Shown here piece after piece: positions 9,313-18,172 of a DNA stretch of 64,000 bases; positions within the stretch are counted from its first letter, which is position 1, and each line of letters starts with the position of its first letter. A model generated the notes under the pieces. It worked only from the letters and a program-made list of their open reading frames with translations, was not told the origin of the DNA and searched no databases. Source of the stretch: Lachnospiraceae bacterium (GTDB lineage Bacteria; Bacillota; Clostridia; Lachnospirales; Lachnospiraceae); NCBI GenBank assembly GCA_024403235.1, contig JAKSSF010000005.1, positions 33,433 to 97,432 on the forward strand, read 5' to 3'. The position numbers were made by a program, and so were the translations under genes.

Positions 9313-10350
9313 ATGGCTGGTTTGCTGGAAGCCAAAGAGTATATAAAAAATTTTTATAGCAAATATGAAATATATATAAAGCCTGTATTGAAGTTTTTAT
9401 TGGCATTGATTTCATTTATTTTGATTAATAGCATGATGGGATATATGCAGGCTATTAGTGGATTTGCCATTCCTTTGATGGCAGCTTTGTTTTGTTCATT
9501 TTTGCCTTGGAGTGTTGCGGTGCTTTTTGCGGCAGGCTTTATGCTGGCTCATTTTTATGCCCTTGCATTAGAATGTGCAGTAGTAGCATTGGCTGTATTT
9601 CTCTTAATCTTTTTACTATATTTCCGCTTTACACCGAAGGATGGATTGGTGGTGTTACTGTTACCCCTTTTATTTGGACTCCGGATTCCTTATCTGATTC
9701 CGGTAGCTTTGGGATTATTAGCTAGTCCTGTTTCCATGATTTCTTGTACCTGTGGGGTAATTGTGTATTATCTGATGAAATTTGCTTCTGATAATATGAC
9801 ATTGTTGACAGGAGTAAATGCGGAGAATACTTCTCAAAGATTCCGACTAATGATTGATGGCTTGATGGATAATAAGGCCATGATGATTACCATTATTTCC
9901 TTTGCCATTACAATATTGGTGGTTTATATGATTCGCCGTATGAGTATGGACCATGCCTGGACGATTGCAATTATTGCAGGTATTTTAACCAATGCAGTGA
10001 TTTTGTTGGTGGGAGAACTGATTTTTGATTTACATTTGTCTATTTTGGGTATTTTGTTGGGGAGTTTGATATCCGGATGTTTGGCAAAGGTGGTGCAGTT
10101 CCTGTCTTTGAATTTAGATTACAGTAGGACAGAACGGGTACAGTTTGAAGATGATGATTATTACTATTATGTAAAGGCTGTACCGAAGATTGTGATGGCA
10201 CCCCAGGAAAAAAGGGTGAAAAAGATTCATACCCAGAGAAAAACTACCACTGCTGCACCGAAGCAGCCTACTACTATTAAAACTTCTAATGGTGTAAGTC
10301 GTACCAGAATAGTAGAGCAGGATGAGGAAGAAACCTGGGATTCAATCTAA
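9313..10350 (+). CDS. Polytopic membrane protein, unknown function
   Basis: A 345-residue protein with about eight or nine predicted membrane helices from residue 25 to 270, then a hydrophilic C-terminal tail. The tail starts with an acidic, tyrosine-rich cluster (FEDDDYYYYVKAVPK), continues as a basic Thr/Pro-rich linker and ends in an acidic patch (EQDEEETWDSI). I recognise no characterised family. AAGGAGA precedes the ATG. It is 27 bases upstream of cdaA, so a role linked to c-di-AMP or the cell envelope is a guess from position only. Confidence 0.7.
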   Translation: MAGLLEAKEYIKNFYSKYEIYIKPVLKFLLALISFILINSMMGYMQAISGFAIPLMAALFCSFLPWSVAVLFAAGFMLAHFYALALECAVVALAVFLLIFLLYFRFTPKDGLVVLLLPLLFGLRIPYLIPVALGLLASPVSMISCTCGVIVYYLMKFASDNMTLLTGVNAENTSQRFRLMIDGLMDNKAMMITIISFAITILVVYMIRRMSMDHAWTIAIIAGILTNAVILLVGELIFDLHLSILGILLGSLISGCLAKVVQFLSLNLDYSRTERVQFEDDDYYYYVKAVPKIVMAPQEKRVKKIHTQRKTTTAAPKQPTTIKTSNGVSRTRIVEQDEEETWDSI

Positions 10351-10377
10351 CAGTTTCATGAAAAAGATGGGTAAAAT

Positions 10378-11244
10378 ATGGAACAAATCAGACATTTTGT
10401 AGACAACAACTTAACAAATCTTCATATACCCTCCGTTGGCATTATTGATATTCTTGAAATATTAATCATTTCCTTTCTCATTTACCAGATTTTGGTGTGG
10501 ATTCGTAACACCAAAGCATGGTCCTTATTGAAGGGAATTGTAGTTCTTTTGGTAATATTTTTGATTGCCGTAATATTGGATATGACTACCATTGTATGGA
10601 TAGCCAGAAATGTATTTTCTTTAGCCATTATCGCTTTCATTGTCGTATTGCAGCCAGAACTGCGGCGTGCTTTGGAAACCTTAGGAAAACGAAATTATCT
10701 GGCCTCTCTTATTCCCTGGGATTTAGGAAAATCTGAGGAAGGTCTGTTTTCTGATCAGACCATTCGGGAAATTAGCAAAGCTTGTACTGAGATGGGCAGG
10801 GTAAAAACCGGAGCATTGATTGTGGTACAGCAGGAAGATAATTTATCCGAATATGAAAATACCGGAATTGCGGTAGATGGTTTGGTTAGCAGTCAATTAT
10901 TAATTAATATTTTTGAACATAATACCCCTTTGCATGACGGTGCTGTCATTATTAGGGGAGACCGAATTACTTCTGCAACCTGCTATTTACCTTTGTCAGA
11001 TAATATGCGTTTAAGTAAAGATTTGGGTACCAGACACCGTGCCGGTGTGGGTATTTCTGAAGCGACAGATTCTATGACTGTGATTGTTTCCGAGGAAACC
11101 GGCAAAGTTAGTATTGCCTATCGAGGAGAGCTTTTCCGTGGACTGAGAGCGGAAGAAGTAGAAATGAAATTACAGAGCATTCAGCATAAACCTGTAGAAG
11201 AAAAGAAAAATCGCTTGTTTATGAAAAGAAGGAATCAGATTTGA
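10378..11244 (+). CDS. cdaA: Diadenylate cyclase CdaA
   Basis: A 288-residue membrane enzyme that joins two ATP molecules to make cyclic di-AMP, which controls potassium and osmolyte balance. Three N-terminal membrane helices (about residues 15-95) precede the DAC domain. The catalytic signatures are present: DGA near residue 187 and RHR near residue 219. Length matches CdaA (about 275). The order cdaA-cdaR-glmM is conserved in Firmicutes and seen here intact. The ribosome binding site is weak. The stop overlaps the cdaR start, implying translational coupling. Confidence 0.96.
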   Translation: MEQIRHFVDNNLTNLHIPSVGIIDILEILIISFLIYQILVWIRNTKAWSLLKGIVVLLVIFLIAVILDMTTIVWIARNVFSLAIIAFIVVLQPELRRALETLGKRNYLASLIPWDLGKSEEGLFSDQTIREISKACTEMGRVKTGALIVVQQEDNLSEYENTGIAVDGLVSSQLLINIFEHNTPLHDGAVIIRGDRITSATCYLPLSDNMRLSKDLGTRHRAGVGISEATDSMTVIVSEETGKVSIAYRGELFRGLRAEEVEMKLQSIQHKPVEEKKNRLFMKRRNQI

Positions 11245-12518
11245 AGGAAAAATTAACCAAAAACTTAAGCCTGAAAATATTTGCGGTTTTGTTTGCCATT
11301 GGCCTATGGCTCATTTCGATTAATATTAACGATCCCTATCAAAGCCGTTCCTATACTGTAAATGTACAGCTGTTAAATATGTCTGTAATGACCAACGCTG
11401 GAAAATATGTGGAAGTATTGGGCGATACAGATAGTGTGGTAGTATCCGTTCGTGCCAGCAGATCTATGTTGGATGGATTTTCTGCCAGTGATATTATTGC
11501 TACTGCAGACTTAAATGAACTGACTGCAGACAATCAGGTGCCTATTAAATTAAATACAGGAAAATCAGGAAGCAGCAGTAGTATCGAAGCAATGCGTCCG
11601 GATCATACCTATGTTTCTGTACAGTTGGAAGATATTATTCGTGTACAGAAAAAGATTTCTGTGGAAATCAAAAATAGTCCTGCCAAAGGATATTTGTTGG
11701 GAAGAACCACCACAGAACAAAATGCGTTGACCATTTCCGGTCCGGAATCCCTTGTGGAAAAGGTAGAAAAAGCTGTTGTTACCTTTAATGTGGATGGGGC
11801 TTCTGAAGATGTTAGTATGCTGTTGCCTATTGAATTATACAATCAGGACAATGAACGCATTTCTGACAATCGTTTGAGTATGAATATTACACAGGTACAG
11901 GGTAGCGCAACAATTCTCACCACCAAGGCTGTTCCGGTAACGGTTTCTACAGAAGGAACTCCCGAAAGTGGATTTATGGCATCTTCTGAGGTAACGGTGG
12001 AACCTTCTACTATTTTAGTTGCAGCAAAACCTGCTGTGTTGAAAACGGTTTCTGAGATTAGCGTTGATGGAGCAATGAATCTGCAGGGTGCAGTATCGGA
12101 TGTGGTATCCACCATTGATATTAAGAATTATTTACCGGATGGAGTCATATTAGGAGGTCCGGCAGAAAGCGGTTTGATTACAGCATCTGTTGCAGTAGAA
12201 AAAGAAATCACTATGGAAGTGCCTTTGACAGAAGACAGTATTACCTTAAGCAATGTTCCGGAAGGCTATGAAGCATCTATGCGAGGCTTGCCGGAGGATG
12301 CGGTACTATATTTGATTGGATTACAGTCTGTTGTACAGAACCTGTCCGAATCAGAATTGAGTGCCTTTGTAGATGTAGATGCTTTGTTGGAAAAAGAAAA
12401 TATGATTGGGGAAGAATCCTATGACGGAACCTATCTGGCAGACATTGCTTTGAACTTGCCGGATGGGGTTCGGGTACATCACCCATTAAAAATATATGTT
12501 GTATTAAAAGGAGTATAA
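11241..12518 (+). CDS. cdaR: CdaR, YbbR-repeat regulator of CdaA
   Basis: The start is a TTG at 11241 that overlaps the cdaA stop, with AAGAAGGAA just upstream, giving 425 residues. One N-terminal membrane anchor (IFAVLFAIGLWLISI) precedes several YbbR-type beta repeats facing the outside; the recurring SGP-type turns and beta-rich valine/threonine pattern support this. CdaR binds CdaA at the membrane and modulates its activity. It sits between cdaA and glmM, three bases upstream of the latter. The TTG start and overlap suggest the amount of CdaR is tied to CdaA. Confidence 0.92.
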   Translation: MKEKLTKNLSLKIFAVLFAIGLWLISININDPYQSRSYTVNVQLLNMSVMTNAGKYVEVLGDTDSVVVSVRASRSMLDGFSASDIIATADLNELTADNQVPIKLNTGKSGSSSSIEAMRPDHTYVSVQLEDIIRVQKKISVEIKNSPAKGYLLGRTTTEQNALTISGPESLVEKVEKAVVTFNVDGASEDVSMLLPIELYNQDNERISDNRLSMNITQVQGSATILTTKAVPVTVSTEGTPESGFMASSEVTVEPSTILVAAKPAVLKTVSEISVDGAMNLQGAVSDVVSTIDIKNYLPDGVILGGPAESGLITASVAVEKEITMEVPLTEDSITLSNVPEGYEASMRGLPEDAVLYLIGLQSVVQNLSESELSAFVDVDALLEKENMIGEESYDGTYLADIALNLPDGVRVHHPLKIYVVLKGV

Positions 12519-12521
12519 AAA

Positions 12522-13871
12522 ATGGCTAGATTATTTGGAACAGACGGCGTAAGAGGGGTTGCCAATGAAGAATTGACTCCTCAGTTAGCAATGCAGCTTG
12601 GTATGGCAGGAGCCTATGTCCTAACCAAAGAAAAACAGCATAAACCTACTATTATGGTTGGCTGCGATACTAGAATTTCCGGAGATATGTTAGCAAATGC
12701 TTTAATGGCAGGCGCCTGTAGTGTAGGCGCCAATGCAGTCTATGTTGGTGTATTACCAACCCCGGCAGTTGCCTATTTAACAAAAAAATATAAAGTAGAT
12801 GCAGGCGTAGTCATTTCTGCTTCTCATAATCCGGTAGAATTTAATGGTATTAAATTCTTTGATGGGGAGGGCTATAAATTACCGGATGAAATGGAAGATG
12901 AAATTGAGGCATTGATTCGTAGCGATATGAAAGGCATTAAATTCCCTACCGGTTCCGGAGTAGGAAAAGTAAAATATCGTAATGATGCCAGAGAAGAATA
13001 TATTAATCATGCAGTACAGTCTGTGCCGGTAGATTTGTCTAACTTAAAAATTGTGGTAGACTGTGCAGAAGGGGCTTCCCATTACACTTCTGTAGAAGCC
13101 TTAAAAGAATTAGGTGCTACAGTGATTGCAATCCATAATAACCCGGATGGTACCAATATTAATGCCAATTGCGGTTCTACCCATATGGAAGAATTACAGG
13201 CCAGAGTGGTATTTGAAAAGGCTCAGGTTGGTTTGGCCTTTGATGGAGATGCAGACAGACTTTTGGCAGTAGATGAAAATGGTACTATGGTGGATGGAGA
13301 CCAGATTATGGCTATTGTTGGCAATCACATGAAGGGGAAAGGCTCTCTGAAGAAAAATGTGATTGTGGCTACTGTTATGAGTAACCTTGGATTTACCTTA
13401 ATGGGTCAAAAACAGGGCATTGAAATCGAACGCACCAAGGTTGGAGATCGTTATGTATTGGAAAGAATGAAAGAAATCGGTGCCAGCCTGGGAGGAGAAC
13501 AATCCGGTCATGTTATTTTCTTAGATGAAAATACAACAGGGGATGGCTTGTTATCTGCCCTGCATTTATTACAGGTTATGGTAGATACCGGAAAGCCTTT
13601 ATCAGAATTATCAGAAATTATGACTGTATTGCCACAGGCATTGGTGAATGCAAAGGTGCCCAATCATAAAAAAGAAAATTATATGGACTATCCTGAAATT
13701 GCAAAAGCAATTCAGAAGTTGGAGGAAATGTTCAATGGAGAAGGTCGTGTATTGATTCGTCCTTCCGGAACAGAACCCAAAGTTCGTGTTATGATAGAGG
13801 GAAAAGATCAGAAGGTTATTGAAGAAGAAGCAAAAAAACTGGCAGATTTAATCCAGAATACCATGCTATAA
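12522..13871 (+). CDS. glmM: Phosphoglucosamine mutase GlmM
   Basis: A 449-residue enzyme converting glucosamine-6-phosphate to glucosamine-1-phosphate for UDP-GlcNAc and peptidoglycan synthesis. The start FGTDGVRG is diagnostic. The active-site phosphoserine lies in SASHNPVEFNG (about residue 100), the metal loop is DGDADR, the sugar-binding loop is GGEQSGH, and the phosphate-binding loop is RPSGTEPKVRV. Length is exactly family-typical. AAAGGAG precedes the ATG. The enzyme is known to interact with and inhibit CdaA in Firmicutes, which explains the gene order. Confidence 0.97.
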   Translation: MARLFGTDGVRGVANEELTPQLAMQLGMAGAYVLTKEKQHKPTIMVGCDTRISGDMLANALMAGACSVGANAVYVGVLPTPAVAYLTKKYKVDAGVVISASHNPVEFNGIKFFDGEGYKLPDEMEDEIEALIRSDMKGIKFPTGSGVGKVKYRNDAREEYINHAVQSVPVDLSNLKIVVDCAEGASHYTSVEALKELGATVIAIHNNPDGTNINANCGSTHMEELQARVVFEKAQVGLAFDGDADRLLAVDENGTMVDGDQIMAIVGNHMKGKGSLKKNVIVATVMSNLGFTLMGQKQGIEIERTKVGDRYVLERMKEIGASLGGEQSGHVIFLDENTTGDGLLSALHLLQVMVDTGKPLSELSEIMTVLPQALVNAKVPNHKKENYMDYPEIAKAIQKLEEMFNGEGRVLIRPSGTEPKVRVMIEGKDQKVIEEEAKKLADLIQNTML

Positions 13872-13961
13872 GAAGAAATTTCTTGAGCAAAAAGGGGGAG
13901 TATGGTATCATAGAAAGGGATTATGGAACACTGCCCATAAATTTGGAGGTATAGTAAAAAT

Positions 13962-14225
13962 ATGGTAAGCCAAAAGGTAGTCATTAAGAACCCAACAGGA
14001 CTACACCTAAGACCAGCAGGTATCCTATGTAAGGAAGCTGTAAAATACAAATCGCATATAACGTTTAATCATAAAGACAGCATTGCCAATGCAAAAAGTG
14101 TGTTAAGTGTCTTAGGCGCTTGTGTCAAGTGTGGAGATGAAATTGAGTTCGTGTGTGAAGGTGTAGATGAAGCAGAAGCTTTACAGGCTCTGGTTTCCGC
14201 AATTGAAAACGGACTTGGTGAATAA
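13962..14225 (+). CDS. ptsH: HPr-type phosphocarrier protein
   Basis: An 87-residue cytoplasmic phosphocarrier of the sugar phosphotransferase system. His15 in GLHLRPAG is at the canonical position and would be phosphorylated by enzyme I. Ser46 in NAKSVLSVLG is also at the canonical position, the site used by HPr kinase in Gram-positive catabolite repression. Because both sites are present it should be a true HPr rather than a Crh-type protein. It stands apart from enzyme I here. A strong terminator follows directly. Confidence 0.93.
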   Translation: MVSQKVVIKNPTGLHLRPAGILCKEAVKYKSHITFNHKDSIANAKSVLSVLGACVKCGDEIEFVCEGVDEAEALQALVSAIENGLGE

Positions 14226-14242
14226 AATATAAAAAGATACAC

Positions 14243-14273
14243 AAAGCCCACCTGTCTTAGGTGGGCTTTTTTT
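14243..14273 (+). terminator. Strong rho-independent terminator after ptsH
   Basis: AAAGCCCACCT (14243-14253), a 5-base loop and AGGTGGGCTTT (14259-14269) form an 11-base-pair stem continuing into a T-run to 14273. It separates ptsH from leuA, whose ribosome binding site begins shortly afterwards. Confidence 0.92.
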
Positions 14274-14298
14274 GGAAAAAAGATAGGAGGACAAATAG

Positions 14299-15978
14299 AT
14301 GTTAAATTACAAGAGATATAAAAGAAATCCCGTTTTACATTATCCGGAAAGACAGTGGCCAAATAAAGAAATCGAAAAGGCCCCTGTTTGGTGTAGTGTA
14401 GACTTAAGAGATGGTAATCAGGCTTTAATTGATCCCATGGTGGTACACGAAAAAATTGAAATGTTCGAATACCTGATTAAAATGGGTTTTAAGGAAATTG
14501 AGATTGGTTTCCCTGCAGCCAGCCAGATTGAGTTTGATTTCTTAAGACAGTTAGTAGATCGGAAATTAATTCCGGATGATGTATGTGTACAGGTATTAAC
14601 CCAGTGTCGCGAGGAATTGATTGACAGAACCTTTGAGTCTATCAAAGGAATTAAGAAAGCCATCGTGCATATTTACAATTCTACCTCTGTTTTACAGAGA
14701 GATGTTGTATTTAACATGGAAAAAGATCAGATTACCCAGATTGCCATTGAAGGCACTAAGATGGTAAAAGAGCGTGCAAAGAATTTCCCGGGAGAAATCA
14801 TTTTGGAATATTCTCCGGAAAGCTTTACCGGTACAGAGGTAGAGTATGCTTTGGAAATCTGTACAGCAGTGCAGAAAACCTGGGGTGCAACCAAGGAAAA
14901 TCCGATTATCATTAATCTTCCTTCTACCGTAGAAATGACCACTCCCAATGTATATGCGGACCAGATTGAATGGATGAGTAATCATTTTGAAGATCGTGAT
15001 AGCATTATCTTAAGTGTCCATCCACATAATGACAGAGGTACCGGTGTGGCAGCAGCAGAACTTGCTCTTTTGGCAGGTGCAGACCGTGTAGAAGGTACGC
15101 TTTTTGGAAACGGGGAAAGAACCGGTAATGTGGATATTATGACAATTGCTTACAATATGTTTTCTCAGGGTATCAATCCGGAACTTGCCATTGAACATAT
15201 TAATGAAATTATTGAAATGTATGAACGATGCTGTAAGATACCGATCCACCCTCGTCACCCTTACGCAGGTAAACTGGTATTTACTGCCTTCTCCGGTTCC
15301 CACCAGGATGCTATTAATAAGGGCGTAAAAGCCATGAAGGAACGCAACAATCCCTATTGGCAGGTGCCCTATTTGCCAATCGATCCTTCAGATATTGGAC
15401 GAGAATACGAGCCTATCGTTCGTATCAATTCTCAGTCTGGAAAAGGTGGCGTAGCCTTTATTATGGATACTTACTTTGGATTCAAGCTACCAAAAGGTAT
15501 GCATAAAGAGTTTGCCAATGTAATACAGAAAATTTCAGAAACACAGGGAGAGGTATCTCCGGAACAGATTATGGACAGCTTCCGTGCAGAATACTTGAAC
15601 CAGAAAGAACCTATCCACTTCCGCAAATTGCAGATGATCGATTTAAGCCACGAAGTAAAGACTGCTTTCGATACCAAGGTTATCGTAACCTATACAGACC
15701 ATGGTGTAGAAAAGCAGTTTGAAGCAGTTGGTAACGGTCCTATCGATGCGGTAAAGAGAGGTTTACAGGAAGCCTTGGATTTGGACATCAAGATTTTGGA
15801 TTACGAAGAGCATGCGTTGCAGTCCGGTTCCAACTCTCAGGCAGCAGCTTATATTCACCTGCTGGATACCAATACCGGCAGCGTAACCTACGGTGTAGGC
15901 GTAAGCTCCAATATTACAAGAGCTTCCGTTCGTGCGATTTTCTCTGCAGTGAATCGTTTGGGTTTGGGAAATAAATAA
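14299..15978 (+). CDS. leuA: 2-isopropylmalate synthase (long form)
   Basis: A 559-residue enzyme condensing acetyl-CoA with 2-oxoisovalerate, the first step of leucine synthesis. The catalytic TIM barrel begins with SVDLRDGNQALIDP, includes the metal-binding HPHNDRG and ends with the second metal-site region. The C-terminal 120 residues form the LeuA regulatory domain where leucine binds (GNGPIDAVKRGLQEAL). This long form is of the actinobacterial/yeast-like LeuA2 group. AGGAGG precedes the ATG. No leuB, leuC or leuD is nearby and there is no T-box leader in the 73-base gap upstream, so it seems to stand alone. Confidence 0.94.
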   Translation: MLNYKRYKRNPVLHYPERQWPNKEIEKAPVWCSVDLRDGNQALIDPMVVHEKIEMFEYLIKMGFKEIEIGFPAASQIEFDFLRQLVDRKLIPDDVCVQVLTQCREELIDRTFESIKGIKKAIVHIYNSTSVLQRDVVFNMEKDQITQIAIEGTKMVKERAKNFPGEIILEYSPESFTGTEVEYALEICTAVQKTWGATKENPIIINLPSTVEMTTPNVYADQIEWMSNHFEDRDSIILSVHPHNDRGTGVAAAELALLAGADRVEGTLFGNGERTGNVDIMTIAYNMFSQGINPELAIEHINEIIEMYERCCKIPIHPRHPYAGKLVFTAFSGSHQDAINKGVKAMKERNNPYWQVPYLPIDPSDIGREYEPIVRINSQSGKGGVAFIMDTYFGFKLPKGMHKEFANVIQKISETQGEVSPEQIMDSFRAEYLNQKEPIHFRKLQMIDLSHEVKTAFDTKVIVTYTDHGVEKQFEAVGNGPIDAVKRGLQEALDLDIKILDYEEHALQSGSNSQAAAYIHLLDTNTGSVTYGVGVSSNITRASVRAIFSAVNRLGLGNK

Positions 15979-16007
15979 GAAAAAAAGAAAATATTACAAA
16001 ATTGTTA

Positions 16008-16036
16008 ATGACTGTTAACAGAGGATGTGTTATACT
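16008..16036 (+). promoter_or_regulatory. Promoter of the DUF3048 lipoprotein gene
   Basis: ATGACT (16008-16013) and TATACT (16031-16036) with 17 bases between give a good sigma-A promoter. It lies 45 bases before the start codon and just after leuA. Confidence 0.6.
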
Positions 16037-16080
16037 CTAACAGTTGACTACATTAAAAAGATGCATTAGGAGAGAAAAAG

Positions 16081-17202
16081 ATGAAAAGAATTAGTGTACT
16101 AGCGTTAATTGCTGCTAGTTGTTCCCTTCTTTTATTTGGCTGTGGCAAAAAGGAAGAGCCTGCTGCAGTAGTGGAAGAAGTAATTGAAGAGGTTACAGAT
16201 GTTGAAGAGGAAGAAGAAGTAACAGAAGAAGTAGATGATGATGTTCCACCGGAAGAAGGTATGGTGCGTTCTCCTTTGACCAATGAATGGGTAAAAGAGG
16301 AAATCGGCAAGGGAAGACCTTTGGCAGTTATGATTCCCAATGATAAATCTACTATCCCTCAGTATAATATTTCCAATGCGGATATTTTATATGAATGCCT
16401 TGTAGAAGGTGAAATTACTCGTTTAATGGCAGTCTTTGGAGACTGGACAGGCTTGGAACGAGTTGGTAATATCCGTAGCTGTCGTGATTACTTTGTATAT
16501 TGGGCATTTGAGTATGATTGTATCTACATTCATGCAGGTGGTCCTTTCTACATCGATGAAGTAATCGGTCGTAAAGAAACCAATAATATCAACGCTTTAA
16601 CTGCACCAAGTGGAGCATTCTACAGAACTACAGACCGTTCTGCACCACAGAACTTATATTTAGATGGTGCTGACATTGTAAAAGAAGCAAATCGTTTGGG
16701 TTACTCTATGGAGCCTAGAAGTGAGAAATTAGATGACCATCACTTCTTGTTTACCACAAAGTCTAATCCGAACACTTTGGAACAGTATGCAGAAGCAAAA
16801 GATGCGAAAGTTATCGATATGGCAGATGCCTATCCGGTAACCAAGAGCAAATTTACTTATGACGAAGCAGATGGCTTATACTACAGAAGCCAGGCTCCTT
16901 CAGGCGGTGCTCATATGGATGCTGCTACTAACAAACAGTTAGCATTTAAGAATGTTATCGTGCAGTTTACCTATCATGAAGTGCGTGATGCAAAAGGCTA
17001 TTTGGCATTCCAGTGTGCAGATACCACCAGAGATGGTTGGTACTTCACCAATGGAAAAGGAATCCATGTAAATTGGAAGAAGACTTCAGATTATGGTTCT
17101 ACACATTATTATGATGATAATGGGGATGAAATTACCTTGAACACAGGTAAAACCATGATTTGTATTGTAGAAGATGGTGACACCTTCTCTTTTGAAAACT
17201 AA
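16081..17202 (+). CDS. DUF3048 (YerB-like) lipoprotein
   Basis: A 373-residue secreted lipoprotein. The signal peptide ends in the lipobox LLLFGCGKK, so Cys21 would be lipidated and anchored outside the membrane. A very acidic linker (residues 30-60, Glu/Asp/Val repeats) follows. The rest matches DUF3048, with RPLAVMIPNDKS, ITRLMAVF and the NIRSCRDYFV segment. The Bacillus member is YerB; its function is unknown, with cell-surface or wall-related roles suspected. The gene has its own promoter and a strong terminator, so it is a single-gene unit. Confidence 0.88.
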   Translation: MKRISVLALIAASCSLLLFGCGKKEEPAAVVEEVIEEVTDVEEEEEVTEEVDDDVPPEEGMVRSPLTNEWVKEEIGKGRPLAVMIPNDKSTIPQYNISNADILYECLVEGEITRLMAVFGDWTGLERVGNIRSCRDYFVYWAFEYDCIYIHAGGPFYIDEVIGRKETNNINALTAPSGAFYRTTDRSAPQNLYLDGADIVKEANRLGYSMEPRSEKLDDHHFLFTTKSNPNTLEQYAEAKDAKVIDMADAYPVTKSKFTYDEADGLYYRSQAPSGGAHMDAATNKQLAFKNVIVQFTYHEVRDAKGYLAFQCADTTRDGWYFTNGKGIHVNWKKTSDYGSTHYYDDNGDEITLNTGKTMICIVEDGDTFSFEN

Positions 17203-17215
17203 TACACAACAAAAG

Positions 17216-17245
17216 AAGGGAACTGCTTAGGTAGTTCCCTTTTTC
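17216..17245 (+). terminator. Rho-independent terminator after the DUF3048 gene
   Basis: AAGGGAACT (17216-17224) and AGTTCCCTT (17233-17241) form a 9-base-pair stem with an 8-base loop and run into T residues. Confidence 0.9.
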
Positions 17246-17261
17246 TTAAAAAGGTAGAAAT

Positions 17262-18125
17262 ATGAAAAAGATTATTATTACCGGAGCAAATGGACAGTTG
17301 GGAAGAGCTGTGGGACAGTTTTATGCTGGCAGAGAAGATCTCTCCCTAATCAAAACAGATGTAGAGGAATTGGATATTACCAATGTGGATGCAGTCATGG
17401 AACTGGCAAAGAAAGTAAAACCCTATGCCATCTTAAATTGCGCTGCCTATACCGCAGTAGATGCCTGTGAAACCAATCAGGATATTGCCTTTAAGGTAAA
17501 TACCATCGGCGCCAGAAATCTGGCTATTGCGGCAGAAGAAACAGGTGCTAAAATTGTCCATGTATCTACAGACTATGTGTTTGACGGTATGCGTGAAAAT
17601 GGACCTTATTATGAGACGGACAGAACCAATCCACAGAGTGTGTATGGTCTTACAAAGGAAGCTGCAGAGCAATATGTGCAGAGCCTGTCTCATCGTTATT
17701 TTATTTTGCGTACTGCCTGGTTATATGGGGATGGAAAGAATTTCGCTAAAACCATGTTACGGATTTCCGAAAATAATAATAAGGTTCGTGTGGTAAATGA
17801 CCAGTTAGGAACCCCTACCAGTACGGCGGAATTAACCAAAGCTATTGACTCTTTGCTTTTTAGTGATAATTATGGATTGTTCCATGCTACCTGTGAAGGA
17901 AGCTGCAGTTGGGCTGATTTTGCCAGAGAAATTTTCCGCCTGGCAGGAAAATCCACAGTAGTGGAAGATGTTACCACTGCCCAGTATTTAGCAGACTATC
18001 CGGCCCAGGCAAAAAGGCCTGCCAATTCTATCTTGGAAAATCGTATGTTTAAGATGACAAACGGCCATATGTTTGCACCTTGGCAGGATGCCATTGCAGT
18101 CTATATGAAAGAACTTTTAGGCTAA
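17262..18125 (+). CDS. rfbD: dTDP-4-dehydrorhamnose reductase
   Basis: A 287-residue short-chain dehydrogenase/reductase making dTDP-L-rhamnose, the last step of the RmlABCD pathway. The Rossmann start TGANGQLG binds NAD(P)H, and the catalytic YGLTK (YxxxK) follows STDYVFDG; LRTAWLYG and VNDQLGTPT are RmlD hallmarks. Length is typical. It begins the surface-glycan region, 17 bases after the preceding terminator, so its promoter must overlap that terminator or depend on read-through. RmlA, B and C are not in the window. Confidence 0.93.
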   Translation: MKKIIITGANGQLGRAVGQFYAGREDLSLIKTDVEELDITNVDAVMELAKKVKPYAILNCAAYTAVDACETNQDIAFKVNTIGARNLAIAAEETGAKIVHVSTDYVFDGMRENGPYYETDRTNPQSVYGLTKEAAEQYVQSLSHRYFILRTAWLYGDGKNFAKTMLRISENNNKVRVVNDQLGTPTSTAELTKAIDSLLFSDNYGLFHATCEGSCSWADFAREIFRLAGKSTVVEDVTTAQYLADYPAQAKRPANSILENRMFKMTNGHMFAPWQDAIAVYMKELLG

Positions 18126-18172
18126 ACACACTTGAACTTTTGTTTAGAGCTACCCCAAAAAGGAGAGCCTAT

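Noticed and set aside
14226..14298. Possible T-box or leucine attenuator before leuA
   Set aside because: The gap is only 73 bases and contains just the ptsH terminator; there is no room for a specifier loop or an antiterminator, and no leucine-rich leader peptide.
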